This document shows positions 46,816 through 59,283 of a stretch of DNA of 64,000 bases, one piece after another. The stretch lies in assembly GCA_025345505.1 (NCBI GenBank), contig JANVCC010000011.1, positions 3,853,849 through 3,917,848 on the forward strand. Reading direction: 5' to 3'. The position numbers and the translations under genes are program-made. The notes beneath the pieces are model-generated. The model ran no database searches, was not told the origin of the DNA, and worked only from the letters and a program-made list of their open reading frames with translations. Numbering within the stretch: position 1 is the first letter of the stretch; every line of letters begins with the position of its first letter. The stretch is from Todiramphus chloris collaris (lineage: Eukaryota; Chordata; Aves; Coraciiformes; Alcedinidae).

Positions 46816-49800
46816 AGAGTATCCTTTTCCTTTGGTGAGACTTCCTATCACATGGTTCTTGTCATGTGGTGATGAGTGATTACCAGGTAAATCATGCTGA
46901 GACTGGTCTAAGCAAACTGGACTTTGGTCACTCCTCTCCCCCAGGTAAACTTCTTGTAGGGTATAAACAAGTGACTTTGCTGACATATCTTTAACTTCAT
47001 TTTTACAACAGAAGAATATATAAATTGCTCTACCTTATACTGAGCTTTACAAATTATAGATCATAGGGTGCTCACTTAACAGGGTCTGTAGTACCTATCC
47101 AATCTCATGGCACCTGTAATATACACTTCTGAGAAAAAAAGGGGAAAAAAAAAAGTGTCATGCTTCATGCTATATGCATGAAGTTTTCATCTTCTGGTCC
47201 TTTACCATGACTCCTAGATCACACATTTTCAACACAGTTGAATCCTGTGATTAATTTCAAAACAAACTGTGTCTGCCATGATGTTTTGGTGTAAAACAGA
47301 AAGTCCTGCATTGCATAGCAGCCAGGGAGTGTCTGCCACAGGTTGTTCACTATGGCTGCTCCTCATGGTTCATCATCTGGTTAATGAAACTTCCTGACCA
47401 TATGATTTAGCATGTAAATAGAGGGAAAATCCTCTCATCAGCTGCCCTACGGTACAGTACATCATCATGGATCAATGCTTCAAAATCTTTATCTAATAAA
47501 AAGCTTTGTCAAGTTTCCTTGATGCTACAACGCAAATTACTTCAAAAAGTATTTCAAGTTCTTTCAATTCACACAATTAGCTATGGGAGAAGTCTGGAAG
47601 ACATTCAGGATACCATTTTTTGTACTGTGATACTAGATAAACAGCAAATACCAGCCCCAGGCAACTACAGTGCTTGTAAGAAGTATGTTTTCCCAGTCTG
47701 CATTACAATTTTTTTTTTCTAGTTCTCTTTGGAAAGTTGAATGGATCTTACATATCTAGGGAGCAGCTTTCTCTTGTGAAGCTGTATGTTGAAGACAGAA
47801 CCCATCTATTTTTCTGTTATGTCTGCTATGATGTTTTCAGATAGATAGACTATAAAGTAAAATCAAAATTGACCATTCTAGAACATCCAGCATGATTTTG
47901 CCCATAATGCAGGTTTTAAAAGATCATAACTTTTTATCTGACTGCTGTGTCAAGTAAAGTCATCTGTTTACTAAACTTTCTTTGGTGATTTTTTTCATAG
48001 TCAGATCAACATTTGCTATTGCATTGCAGTTTACCACTACATTATACTCTTGCTGCTCCAGTTTAGTCACAATCATTAGCGGATAAACTCCATTACAGAT
48101 GCTTTTATAAGCACCTCCATGGTGAGGCTGAAAATCTAGGTCAATTTTTTCACTGAAAAGTGAATCAAATTTCTTTCTGATGATATTGGAAAGCATGATA
48201 CGGAAAAACTCTGCTGTATATCCTGGTAAATTTTAATAGACTCCTAAACCTTGATCAGCATTACTAACCACTAGCATGAAATCACACACTTCTGTCTGCA
48301 GCAGCTACTAATAAATGTTCATCCGGCTAATGCTTTGTTACAGGTTGGAGCTTATCAACTCTAGGAGCCATATGACACACTCGTTTACTTCCATGTACTT
48401 CTACATTCTCTCATCTCTATGACAGTGTCACGATGTATGAATGTGAGACAGAATTAGCCCCATGAGTCTCATGGGGAAATGACATAAGTAAATGAATATC
48501 ACTGTAAATATGGATTAAAAGAATCCTAAATAAGGTGTTAAAAATCCCCTGCTTCCTGTGCAGTTTCAGAAACTTCCCTCTTTTATGCTCTTATGAAGGG
48601 AAGCAGAATAGGTTTTGGATATCACTAATTTCACTTTTAATACTAGTACTTGGGAAAGTGGTGCAGGACAGGACTGTTCTGCCTCACATTTGCAAAATTT
48701 TAACCATTAGTCAGTCCCATAGGAACAAACAGATGCATATAAAATATTTGCTGTTACTCAAAATGAAGAATTATTGAACAATCAGGATTACTGATACATC
48801 TGATTCTCCTTAGCTTTTAGGATTATCTTTGGGTCAAGTAGGATGATTTTCTCCTATTTCTGCCCTCACCGAAGATGCCATGTTAGGCAAGGAGCACATC
48901 ACTGTATCTCAGCTTCTTTCACAGAATGGGTATAAGGCAATCTCCCTACCATCCTTTGTGCCATTCTTTTAGGTCTTCTGATTAAAGGTGCTAAAAGAAG
49001 CACTATGTATTATTCATATATTAATTCACTGTGGCATATTGGTTTCAGGAAACTTCATTTAAGTGCACTGGGAAATCAACATCAAAGAAATGCAGAGCTG
49101 AACACAGTGAATACACTCAGCAGTGGAGCAGGCCAGGCTTGACACAGCTCTGAAAAGCAAATGAAAACTGAGCATAGAAACTCTGTGACCAGAAGAAGAA
49201 CAAAAGAAAAGGCCCTATAATAACTTTTCTAGTGCTTTTGGGGCAGTCTTGTACAGCTTAGTAGAAAATCAGACCCTGTTAGGGCAGCCCAAAAGGTTTA
49301 TAGGGATAATTTAATCAAGAAAGAGATGGTCCTGGACAAAACATTAAATGATTAAAAGTCTGAATTCCTTGGCTTTCAGCCTGAATTTTTAGGTGGAACT
49401 ACATCTTAGAGAGTTTTGAGATGCTGTTGTTCTTATTTAGTCTTTAATATATCTCGTGTGGGCCATCCAATAAATTACTTCTTCAAAGACCCACATCGCA
49501 TCTGAGATTGTGGAGCAAATTACCATTGCAAGAATTTTAAAAAAACTTTTTCTTATTCATTCACCAGAGCTTTTTCTTTGGAGCATTTATTTAACCATTT
49601 TAAACCCAAATGTATATATTTTTATATATATATGTATGGTAATATATTTTGATTTTTCCTCATTTCTGTCTAGCATTTTGAAAGACTGTTTTCATATATG
49701 CATGTGGAAAACAACTCGTAACTCTGTGGGTATAAGTAGAATATCACCAAGCAGAACCAAGACGATCCCCACAAAAACTTTACGACATAATTTCCTATAA

Positions 49801-52800
49801 TGAACCTTGAAGCTCAAAATCTCAGTTCTGTAAACAAAGGCAGTATATGTGCACAGAGGGAAGACAATTCATAGTAATTTTGTCAGCAAAATTGTTACAG
49901 TAAAGGCCTAAGCAACACTTCATCTACCTGTCACTTGTCTTGAAAGGGCAGATTACTTTTTCCTCAATCTTGGCACATCCAATTAAGGTAGACTTACAAG
50001 CCAGGCAGGTGTAAAGTGCAAGCCAGCACTTGTTCACATTAACAATTATCAATGGAAAAAATACATAAGTGCTGAGGCTTGGCACAACAGTTACCCTGGC
50101 AACCGTTAGCACTCAGAGCCTCAGCAGAGACTAACATGACAGTTTGACATCTTTTGCCATAAAAAAGATGATGGCATTCTCTCTCTCTCTGTTTTTTTCC
50201 CTTCCCCTCTTCTTGTGCTGTTTTTCAAAAGATCCTGGAGTTGACCCTGACTTGTTTGACTCTAGACACTCACCTACCATTGTGTAGGGCACCCAACTGA
50301 GCTCTCCTGGTTTGCATTTTCTGAGGGAACCAAGTGTGTTTACTGTTTACCTGTCCAAGCCCAAAGAGTACGAAGGAAGGGTAGAGAAGCTGCATTAGTG
50401 CTATTGACTCAAGATAACCAGAGAACTGCTGGCCAAGATAAGTTCACTCAGTGCTGTCCTTCATTTATGCTGATATTCTGGAATATCCAGTAAGGCACAA
50501 CATTCATCTTTCTCAAGATACTGGCCTTTCTTACTTATTCATGGACCTTTGAAAACAGCTCTTTCTTTACTCACTAACTTCTCAAAAAGGAAGAGAAGGG
50601 AGAGTATGTGTATTTTGTGTACAGGGGGAAAAAAAGCCATCCTTCATTCTACCAAGGAACTCAAGTCTAAGCAAACTCTGCAGAAAGTATAACTTTAGAA
50701 CATACCCAATTGCCCAGTCCTTGAGGACAGAAGAGCTTGAAGAACACTCAGCATCATTTTGCATTAGGCCTTTTTCTGTGGGATGCTTGTAGACTAAATT
50801 GTTTGATCTTATTGACTCAGCTGCCAATAATGTTATTTCTATTTGGCATTTTTATGCCAAATAAAGAGTGATATGCCTATATCAAAATTTTTTTAAGTAG
50901 TGATTGTTCCATTTAAAGTTTAACTGATTTTCCCTTTGTTGCTGCCTGGGAGTGCTTTCTTTTTGTTATTTTTAATGTCCCTTTTCTAAGCAGTCTTTTG
51001 ACATCCATTATTTTATTTCAGTCTTACTTTGTCTTTAATTTTGTTCACATTTTTCAATTTTAAAAAAGTTAAATTAAAATCTTAATGTTCTAAATCTCAA
51101 CTAATTTTATTTTCAATGACATTTTCTTTCTTCTTTCTCCCTTCATGCATGTCATTCCCATCATTCAACTCATCATGTTCTCACTCACTGCCATCTCCAA
51201 ATGGAGAAGAGTGGATGGAACAGGAATATGAGTATAGAAGATGTTTCTTGCTGAAATTGCTCTGATAGTTGATCCCTACTCTTAAATTCTAAACAAACTA
51301 AACACATACTCTGAAAGGTATGCAGAAAATTAAACATCACCCAGCATTTACAAGACAATTCTGCATTTGCTTATTATTGCATATGCTGCACACTTAGACC
51401 TTACAGATTTCAAAAGAGTGGGTTTGGACTATGGAATAACATTGACCTGAAAATATAAGATGTGGAGCCAAATCTCACTGCCTACGTTCCTGTGATCTGT
51501 TCCCATGGGCAAACAGAATCCATGGTGTAACGTTAATTCTGTCAGCAGGATGAAGGCATAATAAATAAAAGTAATAAACATTTTACAACATTAAACAATC
51601 TTTCACAGCTAGTCAGTCTGACAATTTTGACCAGCATTAAATTTACTGGAATGTTTCTAATCATGAACAAGAAACAAAGTCATACTTCCTCTGATGCAGT
51701 TGCATTGATTAGGAGAGTGAACCAATAAACATTATTACTACTTTCAGACTCTGGGACTAACAGAAACTTACTCCTTTCCCTGCTATTTTGTGGACTGTAT
51801 TGCAATCTCTTCCACAACAATGTAATTTAATTTAAAAATCATGATGTTTTAAGTACTTGAAAAGCAGTTACAACCACTCAGTCAGAGAAAGGTCATGTTA
51901 ACATAAATATTGAAAAGAATGATAATTAGGCAAGAAAAACAGCAAAACACATTAAAGAGAAATGAGGTAATTTTTAAATGTTAACATCTCAATTCAGAAA
52001 TGTTTACATTACATTTAATGGTTCTATTTTCAATGAACATTCCAATAAAAAAAAATTACTGAGCAAAATTATGGAAGAGAATTACAACCAAAAATTACAT
52101 TGTATACATTTTACTATGTTGAGAGAAAATGAATTGACTGAACCTTGTTAAACGTAACAGAATTCAAATAGTCCAAGCGTAATTTACTTCAGAACCAAAC
52201 TACTCTTTTATTAAAAGGAAAGTACTTAATCATTTGATGATAGTTCATAATTTAAAATTCTGAGCATTTGAAATAGTTGTGAAATATTTAATTATTTCTA
52301 TTAATTATTCAGCCTATATCAGGTTGCATAAAGGTAAGAATGTCACAGCAATGTTAGCAATTTCATAGACTGAAATACACTGTGGCTGCTTCTCACAGTA
52401 TTGTTTTCCACATAATCCAGACTTGTTATCAAGATACACACCCTTAATGACACTTCCGTACAGCTAAGCTTTTTCTTACAGCATGATTTCTAAATTACAG
52501 CATATGCTTTTCAAATTTAATTTTGAGGGTTAGTTTTATCTTAATTAAAAATATTACAAGAAAACTTAAAACTTTTAGCAAAAGATTCTTGTTTTTATAT
52601 AAACTCAGTTGATTTTTATATTTTTTCCTTTTCTTCTCATAGCTGTGACCAATTGAATATGTTCATTTTAAAAGATATTTTAAGGCAAAAAGCTAGAATA
52701 GCCTCCCAGGAAAAATAAATCGTTTTACAATTAGGACTGTAATCTATCTAGGCACCACAACCAGATTTAGATTGTCACGACAATGCAGCAGTAGCACAAT

Positions 52801-55800
52801 ATACTCCCTGAAACAAGGTCATTGTAATACAGCTAAACAGAGATGAAACAGTAAGAGGATTGACAGGGCCAAAGAGCAATATAGAAATGTCCTTGCAACT
52901 TAACTTTTTTTTTTTGTTTTATTCTCAGTGTATTTGCCATATTATAGAGCCACACAGTTTATCCTGCATAATTATCAGGTCAAGGAAATGTTTCTAGGTT
53001 TGTTTGTTTTCAAGTCAAAGGGAAGGAGGAATTGGTAACACAGAAGTCAGATGTTAATTAATTAAGACATTGTGGGAAGTGATAAATTTAACTAAGAATT
53101 CCTTCTTTAATTACAGCCGCCTACATTCTCCTATAAAAAGCAAATTAATCCACTTAAGTGAATTCTCTTTAAAAGGACTGTCATGTGAGACCACACTTAT
53201 TTGCAGAGACCTGACAACCTGAAATTTAAAAGAGAATGGCAGAAGAGGTTTCAGAGAGCTTAGAGCTTTAAATGTATATTAAATACCCTGACTATAAATA
53301 TGTTCCTGTGGTTTTCATTCCTGGGGTCAGTATCTCTCGCCCTCATGCAGCATATCTGCCAACAGTATAATATCAGCAGACATCAGTGTGGGCATCACAA
53401 CAGGAGCATGAGAAAGTTGCTTGCTATTGTTGTAAACAACAGAGCCATATTTCCAGTGAGAAAAATCCTGGATATCAGAATGTCCATCACCCTGTAACAC
53501 TTCTTACATTTTTCTCTGTAAGCTCTTACATCCAAATGTTATCCAAAACCCAAAAAAGTAGATAGAAGGTGCATGAAATTATAACAAACTTATGTGAAGC
53601 AACAGTAGCAGGAGCAATAAAAGTCATATCAAAACTATGGCTATATTATTCTAATCCTTGATAGAAATATAGCCATGTACACAGCATTCATCATTAAGAG
53701 TACTGTTCAGTCAGTTTTCAGGAAACCTAGTGACACCACTGCTGCGATTTCTGTAAATAAGCTATTACTTTGCAAGCAAAAAGCTGATATTTGCTTTTGA
53801 CTAAATTATGTCTCATGGTAAAGCATATATCCGCAAAAAGTTTAACAAAAATGTACTTCTGCAAAAGAAATTCCATCTCAACATTAATGGTACTGGGAAA
53901 TAGGGTAGAAAGAGTGTCCCTGGGAAAAACTGGGAAAGCAAATCATAGTAGAAAATAGCATAAAAACAAAAGGGTGTCAAGAAATTATTTTTAGATAACC
54001 TACCCAAAGGATGAAAAATATCCCTTTCTAGTCTATGTTTGGGGCCTTTCTTTAAACGTCTCTGGTTGTGATGACACAGCCTCCCAGTAAACCTAGTTGT
54101 GTTTTGCTTTCCTGTTAGAAAGTTCTCCAAGAAATTTCAGCTGGATGTATCTGATGCAGTTGAAGCCTTTACTTCTTACTCTACTCAATGAGGACAAAGA
54201 GAATGTTTTATTCATTTTCCTTTTGAGATCTCTTCTGCATATTTGGAGATGATTATCCTTTCTTCCTTCAGTCTTCTCATCTCTAGACTAAACAGTCTCA
54301 GCTCTTTCAGGGATTGCACTGATTTCATAATGTCTAGTTACCATTTTTGGAATTTGAACAAACTCAACAGATGTACAATGATATTAGATTGACCCAACAG
54401 TGTCTTCAAAATGTAAATATGCTTTACACACTAGTATTTGTTGATTCTTCTAGAGGAAATTCCTGTTGACTAATACTGATAAACCCAGCAAGGATCAAAT
54501 TGTGTCAACTGACATGAGTAATGCTGGCCAGTTGTATATACCATACCAAATTAGTGAATCAGAACCATTTTTATTACCTATCAGAGGTCAGCCCTTTGTG
54601 TGCTGTCATTCCTTAGCTCAGAAATGTCTGATGACTAATACACATGAGATTTTTAAAAAATGAGCTGTTCTAAATCTTGCTTTTGTGTGTTTATTTGTTT
54701 CTGGTATAATGATCATCACAAAAATTCTTGAAGAGAAGATTTTATCAATGGCATTTAACTCTCTTCTGAGAACTGGGCTGGAGTGATGATATGGACCCTT
54801 AAAAGCTTGGCTTTTATGCCTATTTTAAAATCAGGATTCGGTGTCTGCACAAGCCATTTGATGTGAGGAAGTAGCCTTTTTCCAAGGGGATTGACTATGC
54901 ACGTAGCAACTTAAATCTGTGAAAATGAATCAACTGAGTCAGCTGCCGATGACTGCAAAAATGGTCTGGATGCCGTTTACTGTTGCCTTTTCAAGCAGGA
55001 GCTTGAAATTAGGAGAATTATAGCAAAACTGTCATTGAGGACAGATTGACTGCCTGGAATTTGCAACGCAAACCTGTTCTTATCCCTTATGCAGGAGAAA
55101 GATAAGTGGGGAAAAAGAAAAATTAACAACTGTAAGAGTTCTACCAGCTGCATTTTCATCTTATTTATTGTTGCTATTTATATTTATATATATATATTTA
55201 AAAGCTTAAATGATTTGTTAGCTATGCATCAAGTTAACCCATACAAATGTATGCTTTATTGCAGACACTACAGGTTGTAATATCATGTATTATTGTTCTC
55301 TTAGCACCTAGAAACCAGTATCACACTTTAAGGCCCCACTGTGTAAGTCTCTGTATGAGCAAGTGAGACAAGGGCAGTTGTTGCCTCAGATGGCACACAG
55401 TGTATGACTTTTAAAGAATGAAACACATGACCAGACAGACATCAAGAGGGACAGGTAGGGTAACAAGGTGATGTAAAAGTCAGTATATGTACTTGAAGAA
55501 ACAAGCTTTGCAGCAGAGATAAGGGTTTCAGTGCGGAACTGAGTACAGGGAGAGTTCTTTCTCTTCCTTTGCTTCTTCTTGCTTTGTGTTACACCTGCTT
55601 GTTGCTTTGTGGCTTCAGATAAAGCCCTATCTTGTGCCTGGCTCTTCACTACACCTACATGGAGCCAGCAATGGAATGAGGGCAAATTATTTCCAACAGA
55701 AACAAGCTCTGGGTTTACCTAGCAGCACTGGGGTGTCTTGCACAGCCAGAGGAAAACATTGATACAAATATGTTAGATTAAAATTACTAACATTTGTCTT

Positions 55801-58729
55801 GTGCTGTGAGCATCTATTCCCGAAATGAAAAAAAAAGTATAACATCAGCAAGGGACTACAAAACCTCCATAACCTTAAAAGATCAAAGAAAAAAAAGAAA
55901 GCAATGTCTAGCTGGTTATCAAATGTAGGCTGGAAAAGCAAGCACTCTAGCTGAAACACCTTGTAGAAGATGCCTGTCATCTGCTCCCTTTTTTTCACAC
56001 TGTGGAACTTCTAGCCTGGATTCCTCTGTCTGTCATGACACAAAAAGAGATTATTTATTAGCTATTCTTGACCTGTCTGAGTCTTTGTAGGTTAAAGCAA
56101 GCATCCTGGTTTCCAATGACTTTCACAGAAATGCGTATTCCCTGTTTTATAGTTTCTGATGTAAAGTCTACTCTCATGGCAGATCTGTTGGTTTGTGTTC
56201 AGTGTTTTATTCAAAAGGATTTTGTATATGACTATGCATATTCTGAAATTGCCTCCTACCTCAATAAGCCATCCCAGGGTCTGAGATCAGCTGAACTGGT
56301 TTCAGAAATAGTTGGTGGACAGAAAAAGATAATAAATGCTGCTAAGTTTTGCTTTCAATGGATGGACTCCCAGCTATGCAATTTAATCTACTTCGTCATC
56401 CCTCTCACCTCTCCCTAGCATCCAGAAAGGGTTCTGATTGAACAAAACTATTAAACACTTACTGAAGTGCTGCTTAATTATAAACACTGCATTCTAACTT
56501 TTAGGATCCGTCCCTCTGTTCAATGAGAGAGAGTGAGATATGAAACAACAGACCCATGAGATCTAACTGGAGAACAATTAAACTTTAAAAATATCATATG
56601 TGGTCTGAAGGCTAGTACATGCACTTGGCTGAATAGCATAGACTATGAACATAGTATATTTTGATTTGGGGGGTTTCCCCCATAGGAAATGTTTGGCCAA
56701 CATACTCTTATCAAAAATAGTGTGCTGCAAGTGGTGGTTGGGATTTTCCTACCTATTGATCATACTGACTCTAGAAATCAAAAGTACAGGGCTGACAAGG
56801 CTTGTGTTTGTTATATAAATGCTTATCATGTTGAAATCTGCACTCTTGAAGGTTTATGGAGCTGAAGTAGGTAAAAAGGCACACTGCATATTGCTATTTG
56901 ATTTTGCTTAAGTCAAAAGAGTCCATGGCTTCCTGGAAACTAGAGTTGAATTTCAGATATCCGAAGTTAGGTGTTTACAGGCAGCATTTATATGTAGACA
57001 AGGTGTATAACCCATATTCTTCAGAGATCAAAGTGATAAACTCTTTGGGGTTGGTATTCATCTCCTAAAGCACAGTCCAAATCATATCAGAAAGGCAATA
57101 CCCTGGACACCTCAACAGTCAATTTATTTACTGTAACTTGGACACCTAGTACCATTTGAGATGTTCTGGGCTATTGCATCTGATCTCAAACAACCATTCC
57201 AGAAATGTGGAGATCTACCATACACCCTGCGACAGGCAGGTGATTTCAGAATCAGAAACTATTCTGATACCTCCACTTAGACATATGAATTGTGTCTTGA
57301 CTGTATTGACAATCTGCATTGACTGAAATGATAAATATCTAGCATCTTGATAGACTCTTATCTATACTATAGATACATAACAAAGCTAAAAGTAGTTAAC
57401 TGAATCTGAAGCTACACTAAGTGATAAACACTGCTTTAGATTGTTGTTGAAAAAAACCCCAACTTGATTGAAATGGACAGCCATTTACCAGCTGAATCAT
57501 CTAAACAACAATTGAAACTAAATGATAACACAGAAATGAAAAATAAGTCAGTGCAATGCAAATTGTAGATAGATTTGGATGATATCTATGAGTGACATTA
57601 TCACAGCATCAGTACTAACCTGAGGTGCTTAAAATTAAACCAGGGCCTATACAACTGCGACCAGTCCAGAGATAAAAAATCATCCAAAGCCAAATGAAAA
57701 TAATGCTATTGACCAATGCAACAGAAATTATTGGATGCTACCTAGAGATATAGTTACTTGGCTGACTTTGCTATGTCCTTGAAAATAACTGCATCAGAAG
57801 GTGACAAAAAGACTTTTTTGGAGGAAGACAGGATTACACTTGAAATCTCAACCTGTCAAAAGCTTTGCTGACAGATGAACATCTAATTTTCTCTAGAAAG
57901 TACCTTTTTAGAGCAGTTATGCCTACCCCAGGATTTTTGTCTTTTCAGTGAGAATATATATTACTAGCCTGGGTTGAATAACTGAAATTTGGAATGTGGC
58001 AAGATGAATCTCACCCTAGATTGCAGACATGGCTTTAATTATTTCATTCTACTTAGAGCATCTAATTTAGGGCTCAATCCCCATTTCAGTGGACAACAAG
58101 TGTGCTAGTTCCTTGGAGGATTTAGGTGTCTGCTCCTTCATCTTCCAGTTCATTGTCTGTCCACTATGGATAATCTGTCAGATAAGACTGTCTCTACCTC
58201 ACAATATTATTGAAATATATAAATATAAAAACATTGCCACATGCATAAAGATTAAGGTAATAGACACTACCTTGGCATATTAGCCAGGTGGCATCCTGAA
58301 TTAGTATGAAAATAAATGCAAATATCAAAATAGAGTATATTTTAAGGTGGGACTTTATTATTTGACTTCTGCTGGCTATGGTAGGAGACAAATATATGCT
58401 ATAGATCTTTATTCTCATCATCTTGGTCCATTTTCACACTCTGTTGTCATTACTATAAAATCTCAACAACAATTTTGGATTTACTTTTCACTTAAACTTC
58501 TCTGCCCAGCTAATCAGCTGAAAGTGACATAATTTTTACTACTTTTCTTGCACCTTAATTTAGGGTCATCTGCCATTTTTGAGGCATATGAGGGAGACTG
58601 GAAGGGAAAGAATATTGAATCTTCTAAGATCACACCTATAGCCATTTTAGAGATCTGTATTATCTTGTAACTTTAACAAGGCAGTTCCATTATCTGCTCT
58701 CTTTACTTCCCCATATCTGCACTGGAGTT
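46816..58729. other. Noncoding sequence, about 11.9 kb
   Basis: AT-rich unique-looking DNA with a few TA-rich microsatellites (about 49610-49640 and 55178-55200). One minus-strand frame at 47960-48196, open upstream to about 48235, has a protein-like composition and is discussed as a finding. It is not firm enough to call a gene. The 116-codon frame at 56068-56418 has no recognisable domain. No RNA genes or recognisable transposons. Confidence 0.45.
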
Positions 58730-59283
58730 CATTAAGAAGAGTGTGTCCAGAAGATCAAGGAAGGTTCTCTTCCCCCTCTATTCTGTCCTAGTGAGACCTC
58801 ACCTGTAGTATCGCGTCCAGTTCTTGGCTTCACAGGTCAAAAGAAACACAGATTTATTTGAGAGAGTCCAACAGAGGGCTACAAGGATGATAAAGGGGAT
58901 GGAACATCTGCCTTTTGAGGAAAGGCTGAGAGACCTGGGGCTTTTTAGTCTGGAGAGGAGAAGACTGAAAGGGGATCAAGAAGACAGGGACAACCTCTTT
59001 TCACTTGTGCCTTGTGATAGGATGAGGGGCAATGGATTCAAGCTAGAGTACAGGAAGTTCCACCTCAACATGAGGAAGAACTTCCTCAGTGTAAGAGTTG
59101 TAGAAAGAGTTGAAATAGGCTTCCCAGAGAGGTTGTGGAGTCTCCTTCTCTGGAGAATTTCAAGACCTGTCTGGATGCATTTCTGTGTGATCTGCTTTAG
59201 TTTTGTCCTGCTCTGTCAGGGGGTTTGGACTTGATGATCTTTGGAGGTCCCTTCCAACCACAAACATTCTGTGATTCTGTGAT
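58730..59283 (+). mobile_element. CR1 LINE, 5'-truncated, with internal deletion
   Basis: A 554-bp CR1. It begins with CATTAAGAAGAGTGTGTCC and contains VQQRATRMIKGMEHLPFEERL in the frame 58824-59234 (136 codons) followed by GLFSLERRRLKGD. It then skips directly to the DNLFSLVPCDRMRGNGFKL block, so about 60-80 bp of ORF2 are missing near 58978 compared with the CR1 copy at 22074-22940. The tail is ATTCTGTGATTCTGTGAT at 59265-59283, like that copy. Confidence 0.93.

Noticed and set aside
56068-56418. 116-codon plus-strand frame
   Set aside because: No recognised domain, no repeated or conserved motif, isolated, and starts at an arbitrary Met.
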